Shown piece by piece: positions 1 through 8,628 of a stretch of DNA of 27,376 bases. The position numbers and the translations under genes were made by a program. The notes beneath the pieces are model-generated. The model was not told where the DNA came from and did not search any database. It saw nothing but the letters and a program-made list of their open reading frames with translations. Every line of letters begins with the position of its first letter. Position 1 is the stretch's first letter. Source of the DNA: JADKIH01 sp031367345 (GTDB lineage Bacteria; Bacteroidota; Bacteroidia; AKYH767-A; 2013-40CM-41-45); NCBI GenBank assembly GCA_031367345.1, contig JANLPR010000053.1:1-27376 (forward strand), read 5' to 3'.

Positions 1-383
1 GCCGCACATAGGTGAATCAATTGGTTCAATGCGAATAAAAAATATGTAAAGTCAAGTGCAAGTGATTTTACTCACTAATCACCACTTACTACTCACAAAG
101 TAAAGGTCATTGAAAGTTTGCTATCGAATTACCGACTGTCAAATTACGACTCTCGAATTACGATTCTCAAATTACGACTCTCCGCTCGGCAGAATGTTGT
201 GCGAAGGCAGGTGCGAAGGCTCATTCAGCCGCACGTAGGTGAATCAATTAGTTCAATGCGAATAAAAAAATGCAAAGACAAGTGCAAGTGATTTTACTCA
301 CTAATCACCACTTACTACTCACTAAGTAAAGGTCATTGAAAGTTTGCTATCGAATTACCGACTCTCAAATTACGATTCTCGAA
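1..383. repeat. Two direct repeat copies with heptad arrays
   Basis: Copies at about 1-157 and 228-383, 227 bp apart, are nearly identical. Each contains a run of 7-bp units of the form TYACNNN (copy 1: 72-99, four exact units), then the decamer AAAGGTCATT (102-111; second copy near 328-336), then 14-bp units of the form CRAATTACGAYTCT, which are pairs of heptads. Between the copies the 10-mer GTGCGAAGGC occurs twice at a 12-bp step (199-208 and 211-220). The left edge may be cut by the window. No coding potential was recognised. The same heptads recur at four other loci in this window. Confidence 0.85.
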
Positions 384-403
384 AATCAATTCTCGAGTTT
401 CAT

Positions 404-439
404 AAAAAAACCCTTCCAACTTTTCAATCGGAAGGGTTT
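404..439 (-). terminator. Rho-independent terminator of nrdA
   Basis: A perfect 10-bp stem (AAACCCTTCC at 408-417, GGAAGGGTTT at 430-439) has a 12-nt loop. On the minus strand it is followed by a run of seven T. It lies 25 bp past the nrdA stop codon, in the correct orientation to end the nrdB-nrdA transcript. Confidence 0.9.
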
Positions 440-464
440 GCACTATGTACAAAAGCATTTATTT

Positions 465-2834
465 TTAGCTGCCGCAGGCTTCGCACGACTCTGGATCGTC
501 GAGCGAACAAGCCATTTGAGCAAAGGCTTCTTCTTTGTTTACATCCACCACTTCTTCTGTTGGTTGCTTCATATACGATTGCTCTACCGTAAATTTAATT
601 GCATCTGCCGCCGATTTTGTTCTTAGATAATACATGCCGGTTTTCAAACCTTTCTTCCATGCGTAGAAATGCATAGATGTAAGTTTGGCGAAGTTTGCAT
701 CTTGAATAAATAAATTCAACGACTGACTCTGACAAATAAAAGCTCCTCTATCGGCCGCCATATCGATCAATGTACGTTGTTTAATTTCCCATACTGTTTT
801 GTAAATATTTTTCAACTCTGCAGGAATTTCAGCAATATCTTGTACCGATCCGTTCGCTGCAATAATTTTATTCTTCATCGAATCGTTCCACAATCCGAGC
901 TTCACCAAATCTTTCAGTAAATGTTTATTTACGATTGGAAATTCACCACTCAATACTCTACGAGAATAAATGTTTGAAGTATATGGTTCAAAACATTCGT
1001 TATTACCAAGTATCTGCGACGTACTTGCTGTCGGCATTGGTGCTAACAACAATGAATTTCTGACCCCGAATTTTTTCACTTCTTCTTTCAACACATCCCA
1101 TTCCCAACGATTACTTGGTGTTACGTTCCACATATCGTACTGGAATATTCCTTGAGATACAGGCGACCCTTGATATGTTTCATACGCGCCATCTTTAATA
1201 GCAAGATCTTTCGATGCCGTCATCGCAGCATAGTAGATTGTCTCATGAATTTCTTTATTCAACTCGCTTGCTTCCGGACTGTCGAAGGCCATGCGCATTA
1301 AAATAAATGCATCGGCTAATCCTTGCACACCAATTCCAATTGGGCGGTGACGGAAATTACTACGACTTGCGGCTTCTACCGGGTAATAGTTTACATCAAT
1401 TACTTTATTTAAATTTTTAGTGATCACATACGTAACGTCGAAGAGACGTTGATGATCGAATTTTCCGTTGATTACAAAACGTGGTAAAGCAATTGATGCT
1501 AGATTACAAACGGCAATTTCATCGGGCGCTGTGTACTCAATAATTTCCGTACACAAATTAGAACTTTTAATCGTTCCTAAATTTTTCTGATTACTCTTCT
1601 CATTACATGCATCTTTATAGAGCATGTAAGGAGTTCCTGTTTCAATTTGAGATTCTAGAATAGCAAACCATAATTCCTGTGCTTTTACTGTGCGACGAGC
1701 GCGACCTTCATTTTCGTATGAAGTGTAAAGGTCACGGAATTTTTCTCCGTAGCAATCAGAAAGTCCGGGCGCTTCATTGGGGCAAAACAAACTCCAGTTA
1801 CCATCGGCCTCTACTCTTTCCATGAAAAGATCGGATATCCACATAGCATAGAATAAATCGCGAGCACGATTTTCTTCTTTACCGTGATTTTTCTTTAGTT
1901 CAAGAAAATCAAATATATCGGCGTGCCATGGCTCTAAATAAATTGCGAACGAACCTTTTCTTTTCCCACCACCTTGATCAACATAACGTGCAGTGTCGTT
2001 AAACACACGCAACATTGGGACAATTCCATTCGAGGCTCCATTCGTACCTCGAATATATGAACCGGTAGCGCGGACGTTGTGAATATTTACACCGATACCA
2101 CCGGCAGATTGAGAAATTTTTGCGCAGTTTTTAAGTGTGTTGTAAATACCATCGATACTATCATCTTCCATTTGAAGAAGGAAGCAAGAACTTAACTGCG
2201 GCTTTGGAGTTCCGGCGTTGAATAACGTAGGAGTGGCGTGAGTAAACCAGCGCTCGCTCATTAAATTGTATGTTTCAACAGCCGACTCAATATCGTTTTT
2301 GTGAATACCGATAGAAACACGCATCAACATATGTTGAGGACGCTCGGCAATTTTATTGTAAGTTTTTAGGAGATACGATTTCTCCAGCGTTTTAAATCCG
2401 AAGTAATCGTAACCGAAATCGCGATCGTAAATAATTGTTGAATCGAGGAAGTCGCGATTTTCCCAAATAATAGTGAATACATCATTGGCTAAAAGAGGGG
2501 CTTTCTTTCCTGTTTTAGGATCTACGTAATCGTAAAGATCTTTCATCGTTTCGCTGAACGACTTTTTGGTATTTTTATGTAAGTTACTTACAGCAATACG
2601 TGCTGCAAGAATTGCATAATCCGGGTGGCGAGTCGTCATAGAAGCGGCGATCTCGGCAGCAAGACTATCCAATTGTGATGAAGTTACCCCATCATAAATA
2701 CCTTCGATCACTTTTTGAGCGACAGCGAAAGTATCTACGTGTTCAGAAAGGCTGTAAGCCAGTTTCTGTATGCGAGCCGTTACCTTATCAAAGCGAACAG
2801 CTTCTTTTCTTCCATCTCTTTTTACTACGTACAT
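465..2834 (-). CDS. nrdA: Ribonucleoside-diphosphate reductase, alpha (large) subunit, class Ia
   Basis: This is the catalytic subunit that reduces ribonucleoside diphosphates to deoxyribonucleotides in the cytoplasm, using a tyrosyl radical from NrdB. The 789-aa length is normal. An ATP-cone lies at about residues 1-90 (start MYVVKRDGRK). Catalytic cysteines are visible: Cys217 in PQLSSCFLLQ, Cys428 in NLCTEI with Asn426 and Glu430, and Cys443 in AVCNLAS. The MPTASTSQILGN motif is at 600-611, the radical-path tyrosine pair is in GMYYLR (735-736), and the C-terminal redox pair Cys784/Cys787 is in CEACGS. Residue spacing closely follows the eukaryotic large subunit as I recall it (mouse Cys218, Cys429, Cys444). 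It lies downstream of nrdB on the same strand, separated by 209 bp occupied almost entirely by a heptad-repeat element. No promoter of the local type was seen in that gap, so co-transcription is inferred. Confidence 0.97.
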   Translation of the reverse strand: MYVVKRDGRKEAVRFDKVTARIQKLAYSLSEHVDTFAVAQKVIEGIYDGVTSSQLDSLAAEIAASMTTRHPDYAILAARIAVSNLHKNTKKSFSETMKDLYDYVDPKTGKKAPLLANDVFTIIWENRDFLDSTIIYDRDFGYDYFGFKTLEKSYLLKTYNKIAERPQHMLMRVSIGIHKNDIESAVETYNLMSERWFTHATPTLFNAGTPKPQLSSCFLLQMEDDSIDGIYNTLKNCAKISQSAGGIGVNIHNVRATGSYIRGTNGASNGIVPMLRVFNDTARYVDQGGGKRKGSFAIYLEPWHADIFDFLELKKNHGKEENRARDLFYAMWISDLFMERVEADGNWSLFCPNEAPGLSDCYGEKFRDLYTSYENEGRARRTVKAQELWFAILESQIETGTPYMLYKDACNEKSNQKNLGTIKSSNLCTEIIEYTAPDEIAVCNLASIALPRFVINGKFDHQRLFDVTYVITKNLNKVIDVNYYPVEAASRSNFRHRPIGIGVQGLADAFILMRMAFDSPEASELNKEIHETIYYAAMTASKDLAIKDGAYETYQGSPVSQGIFQYDMWNVTPSNRWEWDVLKEEVKKFGVRNSLLLAPMPTASTSQILGNNECFEPYTSNIYSRRVLSGEFPIVNKHLLKDLVKLGLWNDSMKNKIIAANGSVQDIAEIPAELKNIYKTVWEIKQRTLIDMAADRGAFICQSQSLNLFIQDANFAKLTSMHFYAWKKGLKTGMYYLRTKSAADAIKFTVEQSYMKQPTEEVVDVNKEEAFAQMACSLDDPESCEACGS

Positions 2835-2837
2835 GCT

Positions 2838-3039
2838 TGAATAATTAATAATGTATGATGATTAATGAATAATGTATAATGTATAATGAGTAATGAATAA
2901 TGTATAATGAGTAATTAAAAATGTATAATTAATAATGAGTAATTAATAATGAGTAATGAGTAATGAGTAATTAATTATTATTAGGCTTTTATAATTTTTA
3001 ACAATTAATCTTTTATCATTAATCATTATTAATTATTCA
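2838..3039. repeat. Heptad element with 16-bp inverted ends between nrdB and nrdA
   Basis: Twenty consecutive 7-bp units run in phase from 2838 to 2977 (TGAATAA, TGTATAA, TGAGTAA, TTAATAA and variants, consensus TKWRTAA). The right end reads as the same units on the other strand. The left end TGAATAATTAATAATG (2838-2853) is perfectly repeated in inverse at 3024-3039. The array begins 3 bp upstream of the nrdA start codon, and the right end stops 4 bp from the nrdB stop codon. The element therefore makes up essentially the whole intergenic region. Confidence 0.85.
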
Positions 3040-3043
3040 TTAT

Positions 3044-4009
3044 CTAAAAGTCTTCATCCAGTTTAAATAAGTTTTCGTTTTGATGTTGACCAACGGAAGC
3101 TTTTTTATATTCACTCACTCTTTTTTCGAAGAAATTTGTTTTTCCTTGAAGTGAAATCATTTCCATGAAATCGAACGGATTGGTACTATTATAAATTTTT
3201 GAATAGCCAAGAGAAACCAAAAGACGATCAGCAACAAATTCGATGTATTGACACATCATTTTTGCGTTCATTCCGATCAATGAAACAGGAAGAGCGTCTG
3301 TTACAAATTCATGTTCAATGCGAACAGCATCACGAATTAATTCACTTACTTGATCTGAACTCAATTTATTTTCGAGCATACCATAAAGAAGGCAAGCGAA
3401 ATCGCAATGCATTCCTTCGTCGCGGCTAATAAATTCGTTCGAAGTACTTAAACCCGGCATTAATCCGCGTTTCTTCAACCAGAAGATAGAACAGAACGAA
3501 CCTGAGAAAAAGATTCCCTCAACGGCAGCAAAAGCAACTAAGCGTTCTGCAAAAGAACCGTTTTGGATCCATCTCAATGCCCATTGTGCTTTTTTAGTTA
3601 CACATGGAACTGTGTCGATTGCGTGGAGTAAATGGTTTTTATCGGCTACATCTTTTATATATGTGTCAATCAAAAGTGAATACATTTCAGAGTGAATGTT
3701 TTCCATCATGATCTGAAAGCCGTAAAAACAGCGGGCTTCAGGCAGTTGAACTTCATTCATAAAATTGATAGCCAGATTTTCATTCACGATTCCGTCGCTA
3801 GCAGCAAAAAATGCCAAAACATGCTTTATAAAATGACGCTCATCTTTAGTCAGGTTTTCCCAATCCTTTTGATCGGCTTGAAGGTCTACCTCTTCGGCTG
3901 TCCAAAAGCTTTGCTCGGCTCTTTTATACATTTCCCAAATTTTGGGGTATTTGATCGGGAAAAGGACGAAACGATCTTTGTTCTCTTCTAATAAAATTTC
4001 TTTCTTCAT
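3044..4009 (-). CDS. nrdB: Ribonucleoside-diphosphate reductase, beta (small) subunit, class Ia
   Basis: This is the diiron/tyrosyl-radical subunit that supplies the radical to NrdA. At 321 aa it has the length of the short R2 proteins. Inferred iron ligands are Asp72 (AASDGIVNENL), Glu103 and His106 (ENIHSEMY), Glu164 (AAVEGIFF), and Glu198 and His201 (RDEGMHCDF). The radical tyrosine is Tyr110, placed as in mouse R2 (Glu170/His173/Tyr177). The acidic C-terminal tail ending LFKLDEDF resembles the R1-docking peptide. Residues 35-115 read very like the eukaryotic small subunit. It is the first gene of the minus-strand nrdB-nrdA pair. I found no convincing NrdR box or -33/-7 promoter upstream. 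Confidence 0.97.
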   Translation of the reverse strand: MKKEILLEENKDRFVLFPIKYPKIWEMYKRAEQSFWTAEEVDLQADQKDWENLTKDERHFIKHVLAFFAASDGIVNENLAINFMNEVQLPEARCFYGFQIMMENIHSEMYSLLIDTYIKDVADKNHLLHAIDTVPCVTKKAQWALRWIQNGSFAERLVAFAAVEGIFFSGSFCSIFWLKKRGLMPGLSTSNEFISRDEGMHCDFACLLYGMLENKLSSDQVSELIRDAVRIEHEFVTDALPVSLIGMNAKMMCQYIEFVADRLLVSLGYSKIYNSTNPFDFMEMISLQGKTNFFEKRVSEYKKASVGQHQNENLFKLDEDF

Positions 4010-4782
4010 AATTGATTAAAAAAACAATGTTTTAACTAGTGTTGGTTGAGATTAGAGGTGATAATTCCCACTCTCGTTCGTTTCGATTTTTTAAAGACTC
4101 CTAATCGAACCGAAGAGATAACCGTCCCTTTAGTCTTAAATTTTTATGATTTATCGGTTTATTTATTCCCCGATGACCTGAACAAAAATTCTTTTTTTTA
4201 AATACATATGCAAGGACTATGTTAAATTTTTATCGACAATTATAAACTTGTACGTGTTTGTAAATTGTGTTAATGCTCCAAACCCCTTGTCAGGCAAGGC
4301 TTTCAAGCGTTTTAAACAATTTTTGTTTATAAATCACACTTGCAAAATCACCTTTGGCATTGAGACCTCCATTACGTAATTTTTTAAGCTGATAGTCAGA
4401 ACTAATAGCTTTTTGTCAATAACTACTTCCTATTTCTACCATAAATTTTTATAAATAGAGAAAGCCATTTTTCGCTTTTTTCGTTTAAAAAACTCCTTGA
4501 CTTAACTAACTTCCGATTTAAAATTAAAAAAATTGGCAAAGATCTTTTATCAAATTTTATTTCTCCTCCTCGAAAAAAAGAATTTTTCGTCATTCTGTCT
4601 TTGCCTAAATGAAAACGGCCTAAAATCCGGAAACAGGTAGCCAAATAACTTGCAAGTGCTCTTTTTTTATTCACCCGATTCTTTACATTTGGTAAAAATT
4701 GAATTTTGCTTTACAGTGACAAAATTCAACAGGCAACGACCTTAATTCGTGTAAAATACCCTCTGCCAACCAAACGAATCTC
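4010..4782. other. Gene-free divergent spacer, nrdB / M36 protease
   Basis: These 773 bp separate two divergently transcribed genes. Open frames on the minus strand (4423-4674, 4683-4871) have no recognisable family and a lysine/phenylalanine composition expected from AT-rich spacer, so I do not call them. A short perfect hairpin (CCTTG/CAAGG, 4285-4299) is present without a T tract. A -7-like TACATTTG is at 4684-4691. No cobalamin riboswitch or NrdR operator was recognised. Confidence 0.5.
4684..4691 (+). promoter_or_regulatory. Possible -7 box for the M36 protease
   Basis: TACATTTG matches the Bacteroidota -7 consensus TAnnTTTG and would give a leader of roughly 85 nt. No TTG lies 17-23 bp upstream; the nearest is about 31 bp away. 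This is only a weak candidate. Confidence 0.25.
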
Positions 4783-7700
4783 ATGCACAAAAAACTATTC
4801 CGAGCATTTCTATTAATGCTACTTTTTTCCACGCAAATAATTGCAAACAAACCAAGCATCTTTTCCGGCAATCAAAAAGAAGCTACGCTGTTGATTAACG
4901 ACTATCTGAAAAAAAATCAGGAAGCATTAAAACTTACCGATGAAGATATTTCAAATTGGACTTTCAGCGATTTTTATACGAATGAAAATTCCGGAATCAC
5001 TCATGCGTATGTGCAGCAAGAAGTACATGGCATAAAAATTTACAATGCTGTTAGTTCGGTAGCAATCAAAGACGGGAAAATAATTTCTTTCGCTAAAAGA
5101 ATTTATCCGAATGCAAATGGAAATTCAAACTCTACTGTTGCCGGCATTACTCCAACAGTTGCAATTCAAAACACAGCTCAACATTTAGGGTTAAATGCAA
5201 GCGGAGAGTTTCAACAAATTACTTCTAATCAGAGTAAACACAAATACGTTTTTTCATCAGGAGGAATATCAAAAGGACTGATCAATGTTGATCTTATTTT
5301 TCAACCCATACAAAATCAATTGCGCTTAGCTTACAATGTTGAATTACGATTAATAGACGGAAGCCATTGGTGGAATGTACGTATAGATGCTGCTAATGGA
5401 AATTACTTGTCTAAAAACGATTGGACAACTAGTTGCGATTTCGGAGCACCTGAAAGTAATGTTCCTGCTAAAACGCTTTCTGTTCCATTTCGCAATGCAG
5501 CTAATACTTCAACTAACGCCACCGCATCTTATAGAGTATATCCATTCCCTTTAGAAGCTCCATCATTCGGTCCTTCCGTTTTGGTCAACGATCCTTCTGA
5601 TCCAATTGCTTCTCCCTTTGGTTGGCACGATACCGATGGAATTACCGGTCCGGAATACACTATCACCCAAGGAAACAATGTTTACGCCTATGATGATGCA
5701 GCCAACGTTGACGCCCCCGGCAGTTCACCCGATGGTACAGCATCGTTAACATTCGATTTCCCTGTTAATTTTGCTCAAGCACCAAGTACTTATACCGACG
5801 CTGCAAATGTGAATTTGTTTTATGTAAACAATATGGTACACGATTTACTTGTTCACTATGGTTTTGATGAAGCAAGTGGAAATTTTCAACAAACAAATTA
5901 TTCAGGAAATGGTGCAGGCAACGATTATGTAGTTGCAGAATCTCAAGACGGTGGAGGAACAAATAATGCTAACTTTTCTACACCTAACGATGGAACAAAC
6001 GGAAGGATGCAAATGTATTTATGGAGTGGTAATACCGCTTCCACATTTATAGTGAATAGTCCGGCGGGAATTGCAGGAACTTATTCGGTGGTAGGTGCTG
6101 GATTTGGTCCGGGCGTTTCTACTAGCATTACAAGAAATATTATTTTAGTTGATGATGGAACCGCACCAACATCAGATGCATGCGAACCATTAATTAATGG
6201 TGCGGCTGTTTTAGGAAATATTGCTTTATTAGACCGAGGCGTTTGTAATTTCGTTGATAAAGTTTTACAAGCTCAAAATGCAGGCGCAGTTGCAGTGATC
6301 GTTATAAACAATACAGCTGCTGCCCCGTTTTCTATGGGCGACAATGGCAATGGAGCAAGTGTTACAATCCCTGCAGTGATGATTTCACAAGCTGATGGAA
6401 ACTTACTTCGCGCTTCTATACAAGGAGCAAATACTGTTAATGGAACATTGAACCCTCCTGCTACTACTCCGGTATCAATTGATGGGTCGCTCGATAATGG
6501 AATAGTAGCGCACGAATTTGGCCACGGTGTTTCAAATCGATTAACAGGTGGGCCGAACAATAGCAACTGTTTAAGTAATGGTGAACAAGGTGGCGAAGGC
6601 TGGAGCGACTGGCTGGCGTTAATGTTTACAACAGAAGTTGGAGATCTTGGAACAGACGCACGAGGAGTTGGAACTTTTGCATTAGGCCAAACTACTACTG
6701 GCTTAGGTATTCGTCGTTATCCATACTCTACGAATATGGCCGTAGATCCGGAGACATACGGATTTTTAGCGCAGAGTGGAGAGGTGCATGACATTGGAGA
6801 AATATGGTGTACAGTTCTGTGGGATTTAAACTGGGCGCTCGTTAATCAAAACGGATTTAATCCGGATTGGATCAATGGCACAAGTGGAAATAATATTGCG
6901 ATGCATTTAGTAATTGAAGGAATGAAACTGCAGCCTTGTGGTCCCGGATTTTTGGATAGTCGCGATGCGATCCTTGCAGCCGACGACAATCTTTATGGGG
7001 GAATACACAAGTGTTTAATTTGGGAAACGTTTGCACGAAGAGGAATGGGGTACAATGCAAGTCAGGGCGATGCAAATGTTGCCGGCGATGAAATAGAAGA
7101 TTTTTCAATTCCACCAATATGTCAAAGTGCAACTACAGCACCAATAGCTCAATTCGTTGCAGATGTTACTACAACTTGTTTTGGAATCGTACAATTTACT
7201 GATCAATCGACAAACATTCCTCAACAGTGGTCATGGGATTTTGGAGATGGCATGTCATCGACTTTACAAAATCCAACGCATACTTATTTAAATCCCGGAA
7301 CTTATACAGTAGTTCTTACAGTCACAAACACAATAGGAAACGATGTAATGACAAAAAATTCATACATCACTATTACAAATGATCCTGCACCTACAGTAAC
7401 GGGAAATACAATAGTATGTCCGGGAAATTCAACAACGTTAACCGCAAATGCAATTTCGGGAAATGTAGTTGAGTGGTATGATGCTTTGAATAATGTTGTT
7501 TCATCAACAACTATTTTTACTACACCGTTATTGAATTCTAACACAACATATACAGTAAAACAAGTTACGCCAACAACAGTGCAAAATGTTGGTCCAACAA
7601 CAACGGCATTTGGAACCGGCGGCTATCACAATACATCATTCGAAGGAAAAGAATATTTTACAACGTATGCACCAATGAGATTAAAATCCGTTTGGGTTGA

Positions 7701-8532
7701 CGCATCAGGAGCAACAGACAGAACATTTAATTTATATTCCGGAACAGGAACGTTACTTCAATCAAAAACCATTTCAGTTGCAAGCGGACAGAGTCGCGTA
7801 ATTTTGAATTTCGACATTCCAACCGTTGGAGATTATCAATTAGGAGTAACGGCGGGTAGCAATTTATATCGTAACAATGCCGGAGCTAGTTATCCATATA
7901 CACTAGCAGGATTGGTGAGTATTACTTCAAGCAATAGTACTTCAAATCAATTGACATTCTATTACTATTGTTACGACTGGGAAGTACAAGTATTACCATG
8001 TACTAGCGCCCCTGCAATAGTAAATGTATCGGTTGCAAATCCAATGGCAAGTTACACACTTTCAGCATCAGGATTAACAGTAACATTTACAAATACATCT
8101 ATAGGAAATATAGTTTCCACGACATGGTCTTTTGGTGATAACAATACATCAACCGACAGCAATCCAATACATACCTACAGTCAAGATGGAACGTATGCAG
8201 TGATCTTACACATTGTAACCGTTGATGGTTGTACAGCAGATATAGCTCAAACAATTACGATCAGTTCAAATGGCTTAACAGAAATAGTTCAACAACCTAT
8301 TTTAATTTCAGGCAAAGACGATCAATTAACAATTCGATTTGACCATAGCGCCCCTGCTGCACAGATCAGAGTGGTAGATGCACTTGGGAGAATCATTTTA
8401 AGTGAAATATTTTCGAAAGGCAACATTTTCACTCGTACAATAAATCAGTTTGCAACATCGTATGTGGTAGTAACAGTTACTGAAGGAAATCAAACGACCA
8501 CCAAAAAATTATTTATGCGCAAACAAGAGTAA
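4783..8532 (+). CDS. Secreted M36 (fungalysin-like) metalloprotease with PA, PKD and T9SS sorting domains
   Basis: This is a zinc endopeptidase predicted to be exported by Sec and then by type IX secretion. It has a signal peptide at residues 1-21 (MHKKLFRAFLLMLLFSTQ...). A propeptide of the fungalysin type (FTP/PepSY-like) occupies about 30-200. The M36 catalytic domain carries the zinc motif HEFGH at 577-581 and the third ligand Glu605 in GEGWSDW. A protease-associated (PA) domain at about 464-552 is inserted just before the active site (ALLDRGVCNFVDK...). A PKD domain follows at about 786-866 (WSWDFGDG), then an Ig-like segment at about 870-930, a second beta-rich module at about 935-1075, and a second PKD at about 1084-1160 (TTWSFGDNN). 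A T9SS type A sorting domain runs from about 1171 to 1249 and ends KKLFMRKQE. At 1249 aa it is long for the family because of the C-terminal modules. The likely role is extracellular protein degradation; the substrate is unknown. Confidence 0.93.
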   Translation: MHKKLFRAFLLMLLFSTQIIANKPSIFSGNQKEATLLINDYLKKNQEALKLTDEDISNWTFSDFYTNENSGITHAYVQQEVHGIKIYNAVSSVAIKDGKIISFAKRIYPNANGNSNSTVAGITPTVAIQNTAQHLGLNASGEFQQITSNQSKHKYVFSSGGISKGLINVDLIFQPIQNQLRLAYNVELRLIDGSHWWNVRIDAANGNYLSKNDWTTSCDFGAPESNVPAKTLSVPFRNAANTSTNATASYRVYPFPLEAPSFGPSVLVNDPSDPIASPFGWHDTDGITGPEYTITQGNNVYAYDDAANVDAPGSSPDGTASLTFDFPVNFAQAPSTYTDAANVNLFYVNNMVHDLLVHYGFDEASGNFQQTNYSGNGAGNDYVVAESQDGGGTNNANFSTPNDGTNGRMQMYLWSGNTASTFIVNSPAGIAGTYSVVGAGFGPGVSTSITRNIILVDDGTAPTSDACEPLINGAAVLGNIALLDRGVCNFVDKVLQAQNAGAVAVIVINNTAAAPFSMGDNGNGASVTIPAVMISQADGNLLRASIQGANTVNGTLNPPATTPVSIDGSLDNGIVAHEFGHGVSNRLTGGPNNSNCLSNGEQGGEGWSDWLALMFTTEVGDLGTDARGVGTFALGQTTTGLGIRRYPYSTNMAVDPETYGFLAQSGEVHDIGEIWCTVLWDLNWALVNQNGFNPDWINGTSGNNIAMHLVIEGMKLQPCGPGFLDSRDAILAADDNLYGGIHKCLIWETFARRGMGYNASQGDANVAGDEIEDFSIPPICQSATTAPIAQFVADVTTTCFGIVQFTDQSTNIPQQWSWDFGDGMSSTLQNPTHTYLNPGTYTVVLTVTNTIGNDVMTKNSYITITNDPAPTVTGNTIVCPGNSTTLTANAISGNVVEWYDALNNVVSSTTIFTTPLLNSNTTYTVKQVTPTTVQNVGPTTTAFGTGGYHNTSFEGKEYFTTYAPMRLKSVWVDASGATDRTFNLYSGTGTLLQSKTISVASGQSRVILNFDIPTVGDYQLGVTAGSNLYRNNAGASYPYTLAGLVSITSSNSTSNQLTFYYYCYDWEVQVLPCTSAPAIVNVSVANPMASYTLSASGLTVTFTNTSIGNIVSTTWSFGDNNTSTDSNPIHTYSQDGTYAVILHIVTVDGCTADIAQTITISSNGLTEIVQQPILISGKDDQLTIRFDHSAPAAQIRVVDALGRIILSEIFSKGNIFTRTINQFATSYVVVTVTEGNQTTTKKLFMRKQE

Positions 8533-8567
8533 ATTAAATAACCATCACTTTTAAAATGGTGTTTGTT

Positions 8568-8592
8568 AACAAAAACCCGAATTGTTTTTGTT
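8568..8592 (+). terminator. Hairpin after the M36 protease gene
   Basis: A perfect 9-bp inverted repeat, AACAAAAAC (8568-8576) and GTTTTTGTT (8584-8592), with a 7-nt loop lies 36 bp past the protease stop. The stem is AT-rich and a T-rich stretch follows only about 12 bp later, so terminator function is plausible but not certain. Confidence 0.45.
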
Positions 8593-8624
8593 GGCAGGCG
8601 CCATTTTCTTTTTTAGTATCTTCG
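8591..8624 (+). promoter_or_regulatory. Possible -33/-7 promoter abutting the M1 peptidase start
   Basis: TTG at 8591-8593 and TATCTTCG at 8617-8624 (one mismatch to TAnnTTTG) are spaced by 23 bp. Transcription would then begin at or next to the ATG at 8629, giving a leaderless mRNA. The TTG also overlaps the hairpin of the preceding gene, so confidence is low. Confidence 0.3.
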
Positions 8625-8628
8625 CAGA

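Noticed and set aside
336..626. Open frames overlapping the nrdA 3' end on the plus strand
   Set aside because: Antisense shadows of nrdA with no motif.
2838..3039. CRISPR array
   Set aside because: Units are only 7 bp, contiguous and degenerate, with no spacers; no cas genes in the window.
4010..4420. Cobalamin riboswitch or NrdR boxes upstream of nrdB
   Set aside because: No B12-box-like GCCACTG and no paired ACACWATATATWGTGT-like sites were found by eye.
4423..4674. 83-aa minus-strand open frame between nrdB and the M36 gene
   Set aside because: No family resemblance, composition typical of translated AT-rich spacer, no promoter or coupling with a neighbour.
4683..4871. 62-aa minus-strand open frame
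   Set aside because: Overlaps the signal-peptide coding region of the M36 protease on the opposite strand and has no recognisable motif.
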